Of a stretch of 64,000 nucleotides of DNA, positions 19,365-27,583 are shown one piece after another (position 1 is the stretch's first letter; the number at the start of each line of letters is the position of its first letter). The notes under the pieces are model-generated. The model was not told the origin of the DNA. It made no database searches and saw only the letters and a list, made by a program, of their open reading frames with translations. A program made the position numbers and the translations under genes. Location of the stretch: contig NZ_WUQY01000011.1 in the NCBI RefSeq assembly GCF_009829085.1, positions 1 through 64,000 on the forward strand, in the 5' to 3' direction. This stretch comes from Sphingobacterium bovisgrunnientis. GTDB taxonomy: Bacteria; Bacteroidota; Bacteroidia; Sphingobacteriales; Sphingobacteriaceae.

Positions 19365-19640
19365 TGCTCAGCTGCAAGTACTTTAGGTACTATATTACAC
19401 CGCACTGTGAATAACCTTATGATTTACACAAATTAGGAAGGAAAAACTACCTTTTTGCAGACAGTGGTGAAAACAGCGCCGCGTGAAGCGATGATATACT
19501 CTCTTTTTTTGGGAGCTGCCCAAAGCATAAAGTAAAGCCATTTCAGTAGTGAAAGAACATCTTGGAAATATTATATAATTAAACCTACCCGTATTAAAAA
19601 GCTATATCCTCAAAACTTCAAAAACCAGCGAATCTTTAGG
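19365..19640 (+). pseudogene. IS66 TnpC transposase fossil (C-terminal part)
   Basis: Reading the plus strand and allowing frame changes gives pieces in the order of an IS66 transposase C-terminus: RYYI, then NNL, then LGRKNYLFADSGENSAA, a stop, DDILSFFGSCPKHKVKPF, and finally RIKKLYPQNFK. These match the family pattern GRYYIDNNLIEN...GRKNYLFAGSH...YSFF-CKKHNVNPF...LLPQNFK. At least three frame or stop lesions make it non-functional. It marks an old insertion between the LruC gene and the accessory genes to its right. Confidence 0.65.
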
Positions 19641-19940
19641 TTATTGACCGGATACATTGTGTACTGGCCATTGGTTCAGCTTGTAATCCAGATATACCTA
19701 AATGAATACGATCAAGTAGACATAAAAAAGGAAAATGGTTTATGCCAAAACGCGATTAGGTTTGACAATACATCAACTCCACCTTAAATTTGGTGATAGA
19801 ATTAAAGCCTTCAGCGGCTCTAAATAGAAATATTTCCGATGGGGATCTATATCTATTTAGAGCTTACTGGCACAGTTTGCTTTATACTTCCCTTTGAACT
19901 TCCTCATAAAAAATTTATCTTACAACATCTTATAAAATAA
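19641..19940. other. Intergenic stretch downstream of IS66 fossil
   Basis: About 300 bases with an open frame running on from the IS66 remnant (residues such as GYIVYWPLVQLVIQIYLNEY) to a TAA near 19785, with no recognised family. A short palindrome around AATTATT-CTG-AATAATT overlaps the stop of the next gene. Nothing else is supported. Confidence 0.3.
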
Positions 19941-21122
19941 TTATTCTGAATAATTAGACACATGGAAATCTTTATTAACACTATTAATCATCTCAATTAG
20001 ACGTCCTTTTATTCTCTTAGCCGTTTCAAATTCAACTGTAGTAGATTTTTTCTGCAAACTCTGTGTAGATATAAAATTTGCATTAGGAGTTTTAAAATGT
20101 CTTGCAAAGAACTCAAAAGTCTTCCCAACATTTTCTACCGGTAATATTTTATGTTTTATTAACAATCGTATAAAAAGACCTAATTGTGCTACAGGCATAT
20201 TAATCTGTAATTTTTCATCATCGTTCCACAGTTTTCCATCTAAAACTTCTGCTCTTCTGACTTCTAGACGTTGAATAGCCGCCTCCCTCTTATCTTTATA
20301 AAAGGACTTAAGCATTTCTAAGATTGATTTTTGGTTAGGAAACAGGTAAACATTAGAATAATTTCTTATAGTATTTAATTTTTCCTCCATACTTATAAAA
20401 AAGTCTAGATGTTGATGTAAACTAGAATCTGGATTGATTATCGAATCATGTTTTTTCACAAAATAATCATAGAATAGATTACTATTAAATTCATATTGGA
20501 TTAGTAAATTATCAATTTTAGAGGTATCTAAAATTTCGGTTTTTAGAATACAGGCGATTAATCCCGTTGCATACGAATACTCAATTTTTGTTATCTCTTT
20601 TCGAATTAATAATTTTTTAAGCTCATAAATGACAACCTCGGATACTTCATGATCTATATCCGAAATTGCAAATTTCGTTTTCAATTCATACAAACTACTA
20701 TTGTAATTTACTTTTAAAGTAGAAAGTTTGAAATCTGAAATAGGCAATAAACTAACCATCTCTTTACTGAAAGGCTCACAGTAATCAATTATCTCTTCAA
20801 TAGCATATAGTGTTTTAATATAAACATCTCTTACTTGTGCGTCTAAGTGAAAAGACTTTTTTTTGGACTTACGAAGTAAAGTCCAGTATACTTTATTGCT
20901 AATTATTAACATTTGCAACATGGTGAAGCGCCCCAATGTTACAGAAGAGTCAATAGATTCGATCAAATAAGACTTAAATCCACTAATTTCCATTTGAAAT
21001 GATTCAAAAAAAATTTTATATGCATTTTTTTCAAATTTCTCATTACAACTGGAATCAGAACAAAACAATATTTCAATATCACGAAGCACTACGGAGAGTG
21101 TACTAGGTTTTAAAACCCCCAT
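19941..21122 (-). CDS. Hypothetical protein, possible RteC-like C-terminus
   Basis: A 393-residue soluble protein with no signal peptide or membrane segment. It is rich in helix-forming residues. The C-terminal 85 residues (from LQINMPVAQLGLFIRLLIKH through FEFFARHFKTPN to KRIKGRLIEMINSVNKDF) loosely follow the C-terminal layout of RteC-type proteins of Bacteroidota conjugative elements, in which a helical block on gene choice precedes an RK-rich motif. That resemblance is weak and is my inference. It is separated by 147 bases from the HTH protein in the same direction and sits beside an IS66 fossil, so it may be accessory. Confidence 0.6.
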   Translation of the reverse strand: MGVLKPSTLSVVLRDIEILFCSDSSCNEKFEKNAYKIFFESFQMEISGFKSYLIESIDSSVTLGRFTMLQMLIISNKVYWTLLRKSKKKSFHLDAQVRDVYIKTLYAIEEIIDYCEPFSKEMVSLLPISDFKLSTLKVNYNSSLYELKTKFAISDIDHEVSEVVIYELKKLLIRKEITKIEYSYATGLIACILKTEILDTSKIDNLLIQYEFNSNLFYDYFVKKHDSIINPDSSLHQHLDFFISMEEKLNTIRNYSNVYLFPNQKSILEMLKSFYKDKREAAIQRLEVRRAEVLDGKLWNDDEKLQINMPVAQLGLFIRLLIKHKILPVENVGKTFEFFARHFKTPNANFISTQSLQKKSTTVEFETAKRIKGRLIEMINSVNKDFHVSNYSE

Positions 21123-21269
21123 AATTTAAAATAAAATGGTTAACAAACTATTATTCAAACTTTTATTACGGACAGATGAAAAGTAAATCTTATCGCTAAT
21201 TCTAAATTTTATAACGACATTATATTTACTGATGGAATCAAATTAAGATTATATATTTTCCTTAATCGA

Positions 21270-22244
21270 CTAATTGATATCCTTTATACCGTTTCTAAGT
21301 TTTAATATTTTATCGGTAAGGTTTTTGAAATATTTTAGTCTATCTTTTTCTGAGCCAATACCTAAAGCCATAGATTTGTCCCGAGAGGATTTGAAAATAT
21401 GATAATTATCCTTTAACACTCTACTGGAAACCATTGTTATACTATTAATTATATCCATTTTTAGCGATACACTTCTTAACTCATCATCCTGAATTATCAT
21501 GAAACTTCTACCTAATGGAGAGGGTTTTACGAAAAAATCAAACCGCTTACCAGATGCCTTTTCTCCATTTGATGCGAGTTCTTTAAATTTTACGATGAGA
21601 TCAAGTAAATCATCAAGCAATTTATTTTTAATATCAGGATTTGTGAACTTTTCCAATTCATCAAAATGTTCAATTTGCGCTAGAAAATTATCCACAACGC
21701 CATGATCCCAAATCTCTGTGCTTTCAAGATTTTCGTAGTGGAATGCGATTGATTGAAATATCGGCTCTAGATTGTATGTTTCCAAGCGCTTAACATATTC
21801 TTCGTATGTAAAATCTACTTTACTCATATCATATGCATAAACATAAAGCTTAAAATAAGTAAGTGAGGTGTAACGCATAAAATAAAAAATAGGGATATCA
21901 TCTGCCTGAAATAATATCTTAGATCCTTCTATTTGAGAAGCATCAGATAATAGTTTATCTAAACCTAGTATATACTTGCGGTATTTTTCTAGATCGAGCA
22001 TATCAAGTGGAGAGTATCTTACATACACATACTCAGGATTGTCATGAAATAATTCGTCGGGTCTAAGGTTAAAATGCTCAACTATTTTTTTCAACTTTTC
22101 GTAATCAATTAAAGTTGACCCGTAGTTCCATTTACTAGCTGCAGCATCACTTCTAAATAGCAATTCAGCTAATTTTTTATTCATTTCCAATTTGGTTTTA
22201 AATCTTTCTGCGATTAAATCAAATAGCTCTTTCTGACTTTTCAT
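21270..22244 (-). CDS. HTH-domain protein with unknown C-terminal domain
   Basis: A 324-residue protein. Residues about 1-66 look like a divergent Cro/XRE-type helix-turn-helix: ELFDLIAERFKTKLEMNKKLAELLF, then SDAAASKWNYG and a closing helix ending LRPDELF. The remaining 250 residues form an unrecognised, mostly helical domain with no signal or membrane segment, long enough for ligand sensing. It is transcribed divergently from the AvrD-like gene across a 324-base AT-rich region, so it could regulate that cassette (inference from position). It is not a TetR-type butyrolactone receptor. Confidence 0.65.
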   Translation of the reverse strand: MKSQKELFDLIAERFKTKLEMNKKLAELLFRSDAAASKWNYGSTLIDYEKLKKIVEHFNLRPDELFHDNPEYVYVRYSPLDMLDLEKYRKYILGLDKLLSDASQIEGSKILFQADDIPIFYFMRYTSLTYFKLYVYAYDMSKVDFTYEEYVKRLETYNLEPIFQSIAFHYENLESTEIWDHGVVDNFLAQIEHFDELEKFTNPDIKNKLLDDLLDLIVKFKELASNGEKASGKRFDFFVKPSPLGRSFMIIQDDELRSVSLKMDIINSITMVSSRVLKDNYHIFKSSRDKSMALGIGSEKDRLKYFKNLTDKILKLRNGIKDIN

Positions 22245-22568
22245 ATATTAATTACGTGTTAATTTGATATTACTAAACGAAATTAGAACATTTAAAATTT
22301 TTCTAATTGCCCTCATCTTACTTTTATAACGTATAAAAATCTTCAAACATTTTATCTTCTTACAAATAAATTAAACAAAAAGTAAATAACTATAACAATA
22401 TTACGTTACTCCTGCTGACTTTATAACATAATTACACAGTTAATAAACTTTAAAAAATAAGCTATAAAAAATTTATACAAACCACTCAAAAACAACAAAT
22501 ACAGATAACATAATGGCCTTTTTGTTAATAAATTTCTGGGATAACTTCGCCATAATAAATCAAAACTT
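22245..22568. promoter_or_regulatory. Divergent promoter region between HTH gene and AvrD-like gene
   Basis: A very AT-rich 324-base divergent spacer expected to contain promoters in both directions. On the plus strand TTTG at 22521-22524 and TAACTTCG at 22542-22549 give a partial -33/-7 pair with a 17-base gap, 20 bases before the AvrD-like start. The match to TAnnTTTG is imperfect. No clear operator palindrome was found. Confidence 0.3.
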
Positions 22569-23510
22569 ATGTTATCCATACAAAAAAAAACAATAGAGGA
22601 AATCTTGGGTACACCAGAAAATAGATATTTTGGAAGTGGGTTTCGTTCTTTTAGTATAGATCTAAAGAACTTAGAGTTGTATACACATGAAATAAAAGGA
22701 CAACTAACGGTCAACTATAATGGGCCGGATAGACCTAGGGGTGAAGAGCCTCATATTGGCAGTATTGAGTTTATGGCATTTAGTTCACGTATAGCCACAT
22801 ACATAATAAATAGACTATGCCGAGTAAATATCGCGGATACAGATCGAGCGTTCATTACAAAGTATTCAATACATCTTTCTCATACTATGGAAGTTGGTAC
22901 CCATAACTTTTCTTGCAAACTCATAAGTACGACAACAGACAACAGTAGTTTGCAAGGTTACATCTCACTTTTGGAGATCCGTTTTGAAAATCATGCTCAA
23001 ATTAAAGTAGAAATTGATCATCGCGGATATTTAATGTATAAGACCCTTCCTCTTGATCAATCTATTCCTTTCGAATTAGAGCAATTACATTCCATAGGTT
23101 ATAAATCTACTGAAATAAATTTCTCACCACTTGAAATAGACATTCAAGCTAAAACTATTCAAGCAGAAGTAACCTACAGGTATCATTTTGAAGAAAATAT
23201 TTTTCATGGTGTGGGTAGCGCAAGAAACAGTCTACTTGGTACGGATGCTACTCGCGTGTTTGGCCAACTTATGCAATCATTACTATATCAATTGAATAAT
23301 AGTGATAGAATAAACTGTCAAAATATATGGTTGCGTAAAATGCATTTGGTACAAGCTAGGCCTACATTTAAAAAAAACATTAAAGCACATTTATTATTTG
23401 AAGATATTCGTGAGGTTAAATTAAATGGTAAATGTTGGAATCTTATCAGCTTAAATGGTGTAGTAGGCAATTACTCGGGATTTTTTGAAGTCGCATACGA
23501 ATTAAACTAA
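22569..23510 (+). CDS. AvrD-like protein (syringolide-type biosynthesis family)
   Basis: A 313-residue cytoplasmic protein resembling the AvrD family of Pseudomonas syringae in length, in the N-terminal block ILGTPENRYFGSGFR (residues 12-26) and in its two-lobed alpha/beta composition. AvrD directs formation of syringolides, acyl glycoside elicitors made from a beta-ketoacyl precursor and a pentulose; it is thought to act like the AfsA-type butenolide synthases. I infer that this gene makes a related lipid-sugar or butenolide-type molecule. It is followed after one base by a P-loop kinase-like gene. The family call rests on recall of the motif, not on an alignment. Confidence 0.65.
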   Translation: MLSIQKKTIEEILGTPENRYFGSGFRSFSIDLKNLELYTHEIKGQLTVNYNGPDRPRGEEPHIGSIEFMAFSSRIATYIINRLCRVNIADTDRAFITKYSIHLSHTMEVGTHNFSCKLISTTTDNSSLQGYISLLEIRFENHAQIKVEIDHRGYLMYKTLPLDQSIPFELEQLHSIGYKSTEINFSPLEIDIQAKTIQAEVTYRYHFEENIFHGVGSARNSLLGTDATRVFGQLMQSLLYQLNNSDRINCQNIWLRKMHLVQARPTFKKNIKAHLLFEDIREVKLNGKCWNLISLNGVVGNYSGFFEVAYELN

Positions 23511-23511
23511 T

Positions 23512-24210
23512 ATGAAAAGAATTGTTATAAGTGGTACTTACTGTACAGGTAAAACTACACTTAGCTTGGCTCTAGAAAGAGCTAGCGGAATTTCCTGTAC
23601 TCATGCACTTACTATGCGTGAAATCCTTCCAAAGTTATTTCCAGGAAAAAATTTAAGAGATTGTAGCTATGCTGAACTAATATGTTTAGGAATGAAACGG
23701 TTTGAAGATAGAATTCGAAAAGAATCAGAATTAGGGAATAGTTTTATTTCTGATGGATGTCCTTTACAGGAATGGCTATATGGCAGTACACGGTTAATCA
23801 CAGGAGCATACCCTGATGAATATCCATATAAAATACTATTAAAGAAATTTTTTAATTATAGATCGTACAAAGATTTCAAAAAGCTACTTAACGGCTTTGA
23901 GAGTATGGCTAAAGTCTATACCAAGAAAAAGTACGATATATTTTTTCATTTACCTGTTGAGTTTCCTTTTATAGCCGATGGACATCGACCTACTTCCGAG
24001 AAATTTCGAACTATTTCAGAAAACCGATTATTGGAAACTTATAGTAAAATGGGAATAGAAACAATCCTTATCCCAGGAAGTTTGCAAGAGCGACTGAGCA
24101 AAATTCTAGATGTATTAAAAATTGCCCCTAAACACGAAATATCAGATTGTATCGCTTATGCACATGAGTTTCGTAAATGTAAATTTGATAATGTTCGACT
24201 TGAACAATAA
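23512..24210 (+). CDS. P-loop NTPase, small kinase-like (AAA_28/NadR-type)
   Basis: A 232-residue protein. The Walker A motif GTYCTGKTT is at residues 8-16, directly after the first beta-strand, as in small-molecule kinases. FISDGCPLQEWLYG around 80-93 fits the strand-2 acidic residue plus substrate lid of AAA_28/NadR-like and deoxynucleoside-kinase-like proteins, and IADGHRPTSEKFR supplies a probable arginine lid. It is 1 base downstream of the AvrD-like gene and surely co-transcribed, so it probably phosphorylates a precursor or product of that enzyme (inference). Substrate unknown. Confidence 0.75.
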   Translation: MKRIVISGTYCTGKTTLSLALERASGISCTHALTMREILPKLFPGKNLRDCSYAELICLGMKRFEDRIRKESELGNSFISDGCPLQEWLYGSTRLITGAYPDEYPYKILLKKFFNYRSYKDFKKLLNGFESMAKVYTKKKYDIFFHLPVEFPFIADGHRPTSEKFRTISENRLLETYSKMGIETILIPGSLQERLSKILDVLKIAPKHEISDCIAYAHEFRKCKFDNVRLEQ

Positions 24211-24393
24211 TAAAAACATCCAGCAACTAAAAGCCGTTTACATCCATTGAAACTAGCTAAATGCAGACATTATAGATTCTATACATGTCCTTAAATTGAC
24301 AACTTTTACTGAAGGAATATAATGATCTCAATTTGATATTATTTTCCTGAACATGGATTCTATTAAATCTATTTTTTTCACAAACGAACCGAT

Positions 24394-24978
24394 ATGAACA
24401 GAACCATAGCCTTCATTAATAAATACACTGATTTAAGTGAACAGGCCATAGATTTTTTATATACGTATGGTCGAATTCAAAAATATCGAAAAGGTGAAAT
24501 TTTTGTCTTACAGCAAGAGTCTAACAATAGGAGTTGTTTGCTTTTAACTGGTCTTGTTGGATTTAGCATTATAAATGATAAAAATGATTCTGTATTAACT
24601 AGAATTATTACACCTATGAATTATTTTGTTGGTTGTAAACATATCTACAGTAATAAGGGGGCATTAGCAAATATTGAATTTCTAAAAGATAGTGAAGCAT
24701 TTGTTCTTAACAACTTGCATCTACTTCAAGCCATTAGAAATTTTCGAGAATTTAGTTTAATATATAATATTCTTAAACAGAAGGATCTTGTGACATGTAA
24801 TCACTATATTCATTTAAATAAAATTAAACATATTGATCGGCTAACCTATTTTTATAGCCATTTTCCAGAATTAAAAGAACAACTAACAGTCCGACAATTA
24901 TGTTTATTACTTGGATTCTCAAATTCCAAACAATATTATTTTGCATTAGAAAAATACTATAAGAGTCAAGGATTTTAA
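24394..24978 (+). CDS. Crp/Fnr-family transcriptional regulator
   Basis: A 194-residue regulator. Residues about 25-115 form a cyclic-nucleotide-binding-type beta barrel (YRKGEIFVLQQESNNRSCLLLTG..., SIINDK), without the conserved cAMP-contact residues, as is usual for Bacteroidota members. The C-terminal winged helix is shown by LTVRQLCLLLGFSNSKQYYFALEKY. It lies 183 bases after the kinase-like gene and upstream of the MauE-like gene in the same direction. It may control that gene and the converging SusC/SusD operon, but no binding site was identified. Confidence 0.82.
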   Translation: MNRTIAFINKYTDLSEQAIDFLYTYGRIQKYRKGEIFVLQQESNNRSCLLLTGLVGFSIINDKNDSVLTRIITPMNYFVGCKHIYSNKGALANIEFLKDSEAFVLNNLHLLQAIRNFREFSLIYNILKQKDLVTCNHYIHLNKIKHIDRLTYFYSHFPELKEQLTVRQLCLLLGFSNSKQYYFALEKYYKSQGF

Positions 24979-25129
24979 CTTCCTTATTAGTTACGTTATA
25001 AGCTTATCCTATAAAATAAGAAATTTTCCAGTAAAAACTGTACCCTATAGCCTACAATTCTAAATTTCATGCACTGTAATTTTGAGACTACAATTACTTG
25101 TAACTAAAGGTAGTCACAAATATAGACCT

Positions 25130-25594
25130 ATGAAAACAAAAAAAATTATTGCAAATACAATTATAATCCTATTGCTACTTTTATGGATACCTGTATCTAT
25201 TGATAAAATTATAAATTTCAGCAGTTTTAAAAGCGGCATATTTAAACAACCTTTGGAAGAGCCTATTGCATTATTTGTGATATATTCTCTACCCGCATTA
25301 GAGATTAGTACAGCAGTTTTACTCGTCATAGAAAAGTTTCGTACATCGGGGCTTATTGTTTCATCCATATTAATGTTTGCCTTTACTACATATGTAGCTT
25401 TGGCACTTCTTGGCACATGGGATAAACTACCCTGTGCATGTGGATCTGTTATTTCGTCGATGAGCTGGTATCAACATTTATGGTTTAACCTTTTTTTCTT
25501 AACAATAAGTGTTTGTGGATGGAGGCTGAACATAAATAGTAAACAAAATCAAGCCTCTATCATGCATAAAAAAGTTTTACGTAAAACATATTAG
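25130..25594 (+). CDS. MauE/DoxX-like redox membrane protein
   Basis: A 154-residue inner-membrane protein with four predicted membrane segments. I chose the ATG at 25130 because the open frame before it has no good initiator and the residues are polar. The pair of cysteines in LPCACGSVISSM, between the third and fourth helices, matches the MauE/DoxX-like family that supports disulfide chemistry in the periplasm. It is followed 222 bases on by a small exported protein with two cysteines and lies opposite a TlpA-type thioredoxin operon, which fits a shared redox role. Confidence 0.8.
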   Translation: MKTKKIIANTIIILLLLLWIPVSIDKIINFSSFKSGIFKQPLEEPIALFVIYSLPALEISTAVLLVIEKFRTSGLIVSSILMFAFTTYVALALLGTWDKLPCACGSVISSMSWYQHLWFNLFFLTISVCGWRLNINSKQNQASIMHKKVLRKTY

Positions 25595-25815
25595 AGACCA
25601 AAAAACTACTGAGCCTTGATTCAAGGAAAAAAGGTAAAGGGTAAAGCTAGCCTAAAAGCTCTTATGACTATCCATGGTAACTTCTTGGCATCGTACAACA
25701 AAAAGAAGATTGCTGGATAACCCGGATTAAAGGACTAATAAAAAAATCAATATCAGTCTTTATTAATCAAATATTAATAAACAGGCAGACACTAATCTGC
25801 CAAAATTAAAAAATT

Positions 25816-26097
25816 ATGAGAAATTCAAAAAATTATGCGATGATCTTGGTAGCCTTGGTTATTGCAACCACAAGTATGACATTAATGTCGTTTTCATTCA
25901 ATAATGATTCACAAAATGATCTACATTGGTATGTTAAAGTTGATGGCCAATGGCAAGAGGATATAGAAGGTCAAAATCCTAGTCTAAGTTGTCCCGGAGG
26001 CACTCTTAATCCTTGTGCTAAAGGCTTCACTAGCCCCCCAACAGAACCTATTACTGATATGACACCCGCAACTGAAACCAGATATTTTGCGCCGTAA
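25816..26097 (+). CDS. Small exported Cys-containing protein (DUF6520-like)
   Basis: A 93-residue protein with an N-terminal signal-like hydrophobic stretch (about residues 8-27, AMILVALVIATTSMTLMSF) and a mature part of about 65 residues. The mature part contains WYVKVDGQW and a two-cysteine segment, SLSCPGGTLNPCAKGF (Cys59 and Cys67). This resembles the short Bacteroidota proteins grouped as DUF6520, which are found near MauE-like and SusC/SusD genes; that match is from general recall. The two cysteines are candidates for a disulfide acted on by the neighbouring redox proteins. Confidence 0.65.
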   Translation: MRNSKNYAMILVALVIATTSMTLMSFSFNNDSQNDLHWYVKVDGQWQEDIEGQNPSLSCPGGTLNPCAKGFTSPPTEPITDMTPATETRYFAP

Positions 26098-26136
26098 AGG
26101 TAAAATCAATTAACACACAAGTAATTTAATAACAAT

Positions 26137-26178
26137 TGAGGGATACTATTTCAAAAATATGTATCCCTCAGTTTATTC
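26137..26178. terminator. Convergent hairpin terminator
   Basis: A 10-bp perfect stem (TGAGGGATAC at 26137-26146, GTATCCCTCA at 26161-26170) with a 14-base AT loop sits between the converging small exported protein gene and the SusD gene. The plus-strand side is followed by GTTTATT. It probably serves the plus-strand transcript and may also stop the minus-strand one. Confidence 0.6.
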
Positions 26179-26191
26179 AAAATATCTATCT

Positions 26192-27580
26192 CTAATTTAC
26201 GATTACTTCCAACGGTAATGGCCAAACCCACCTTGAATCAGTTGGTAATAAGTCATACTGTTCATTTCCTACAATTCTAGTTAAAGTAATTTTACGACCT
26301 TCTATATTAAAACGACGTAAGTCGGACCACCGTAGCCCTCGAAATAACAACTCTTTTCTTCTCTCTTTTAAAATAAATTCTAAAAGCAGCTCATCGTCCA
26401 AAGTTGAGGCAGAATTATAAACAATGTTTTTATCCCATCTAGCTCTTAATAATTTATCCATATCTATAACGGCCGATTGAAAATCTCCTAATCTTGCATT
26501 ACACTCCGCACGAATCAAAAGAATTTCGTCAACTGCTAAACCAGTAAAATAATGCTCATAACCAACAAAACTATAGCTGCCCTTAAATCTATAACCATCC
26601 TGATATTTTTGGAAAAAAATTTTTTTTCGTAAATCCCCCTCCTGATATTCCTTAAATAAATTTGAATCAACTTTAGCGAAAAAAGGATTTGTTGGATATA
26701 TAACTCCGATTTCACTTAACATAGCGCTAAAATAAATCACCTCTTGATTGATCGGGTTTTCAAACCGAATTCCTTGGAAAGGACTTTGTAGATTGAAATT
26801 CACTAAATTAAAATCATACAATTTATTTTCTAGAGATAAACATGAATCAGCATAGTTTTTTGCCAAATTATATTCTGACATTGAAAGATATATTCGTGCC
26901 ATCAAAGCAAATGCCGCTTGTTTTGATGGTCTTGCTTTATGTAAGGGGCTTTCATCTAATAAATTGATGGATTTTTTTACATCCATCACAATTCTATTAT
27001 ATGTTTCCTCTACAGTTGCTCTACTTAACTTTTCGTTAATATCAGCCTCCAATCTTAAAATAATTCCAGGTTCATTATTGGTTTGATCTTTTTTATATGG
27101 GTATGCAAAAACCTGAGAAAGCTGATGAAACATATAACCTCTGTGAAATAATGCTTGCCCCCTAATAAAATTACTCTCTTTACTTATTCCGTTTTTTTTC
27201 TCAAATTCATCAAGACCTACAAGTACAGTATTAGCAGATAAAACTGCTTTATAAGGTAATTCCCAATCTGTCACACTTTCACCAACATATGGCTGCTTAT
27301 TCCATAAATAATAGTTTCTCATTTGCTCTCTAAAGGCACTGTTTAAATCTGAACTTGATAAATAGAAATTATCTGATCCTGATTCTCCCAATTGAGGAGT
27401 CACGCCTCTTGTTGCGGCACCGTTCATAGTTGCATCATAATCTAAAATTCTCTGGTAGTGTTCTAGTGTATTGGGAATAATAATAGATTTTTGAGGCCTT
27501 TCGTCTAAAAACTCTGATCTGCTACAGGAATTTGATAACAACATCCAGAGAATAAGTGAGAATAATAAAAATGTTTTCAT
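26192..27580 (-). CDS. SusD/RagB-family outer-membrane lipoprotein
   Basis: A 462-residue surface lipoprotein that caps the TonB-dependent transporter encoded immediately upstream. The signal peptide ends at lipobox SNSC (Cys19), followed by the SRSEFLDERPQ segment usual for SusD. TPR-like helices are present, and the C-terminal LKERRKELLFRGLRWSDLRRF is the conserved SusD_RagB motif. It ends a three-gene operon of TlpA-like protein, SusC and SusD, with 3 bases between SusC and SusD. The ligand is not known; the redox partners suggest a peptide or metal-chelate rather than a glycan (inference). Confidence 0.93.
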   Translation of the reverse strand: MKTFLLFSLILWMLLSNSCSRSEFLDERPQKSIIIPNTLEHYQRILDYDATMNGAATRGVTPQLGESGSDNFYLSSSDLNSAFREQMRNYYLWNKQPYVGESVTDWELPYKAVLSANTVLVGLDEFEKKNGISKESNFIRGQALFHRGYMFHQLSQVFAYPYKKDQTNNEPGIILRLEADINEKLSRATVEETYNRIVMDVKKSINLLDESPLHKARPSKQAAFALMARIYLSMSEYNLAKNYADSCLSLENKLYDFNLVNFNLQSPFQGIRFENPINQEVIYFSAMLSEIGVIYPTNPFFAKVDSNLFKEYQEGDLRKKIFFQKYQDGYRFKGSYSFVGYEHYFTGLAVDEILLIRAECNARLGDFQSAVIDMDKLLRARWDKNIVYNSASTLDDELLLEFILKERRKELLFRGLRWSDLRRFNIEGRKITLTRIVGNEQYDLLPTDSRWVWPLPLEVIVN

Positions 27581-27583
27581 AGC

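Noticed and set aside
25082..25129. Longer N-terminus of the MauE-like protein from TTG 25082
   Set aside because: The added residues are polar and precede a normal ATG that directly starts a basic-then-hydrophobic membrane protein N-terminus.
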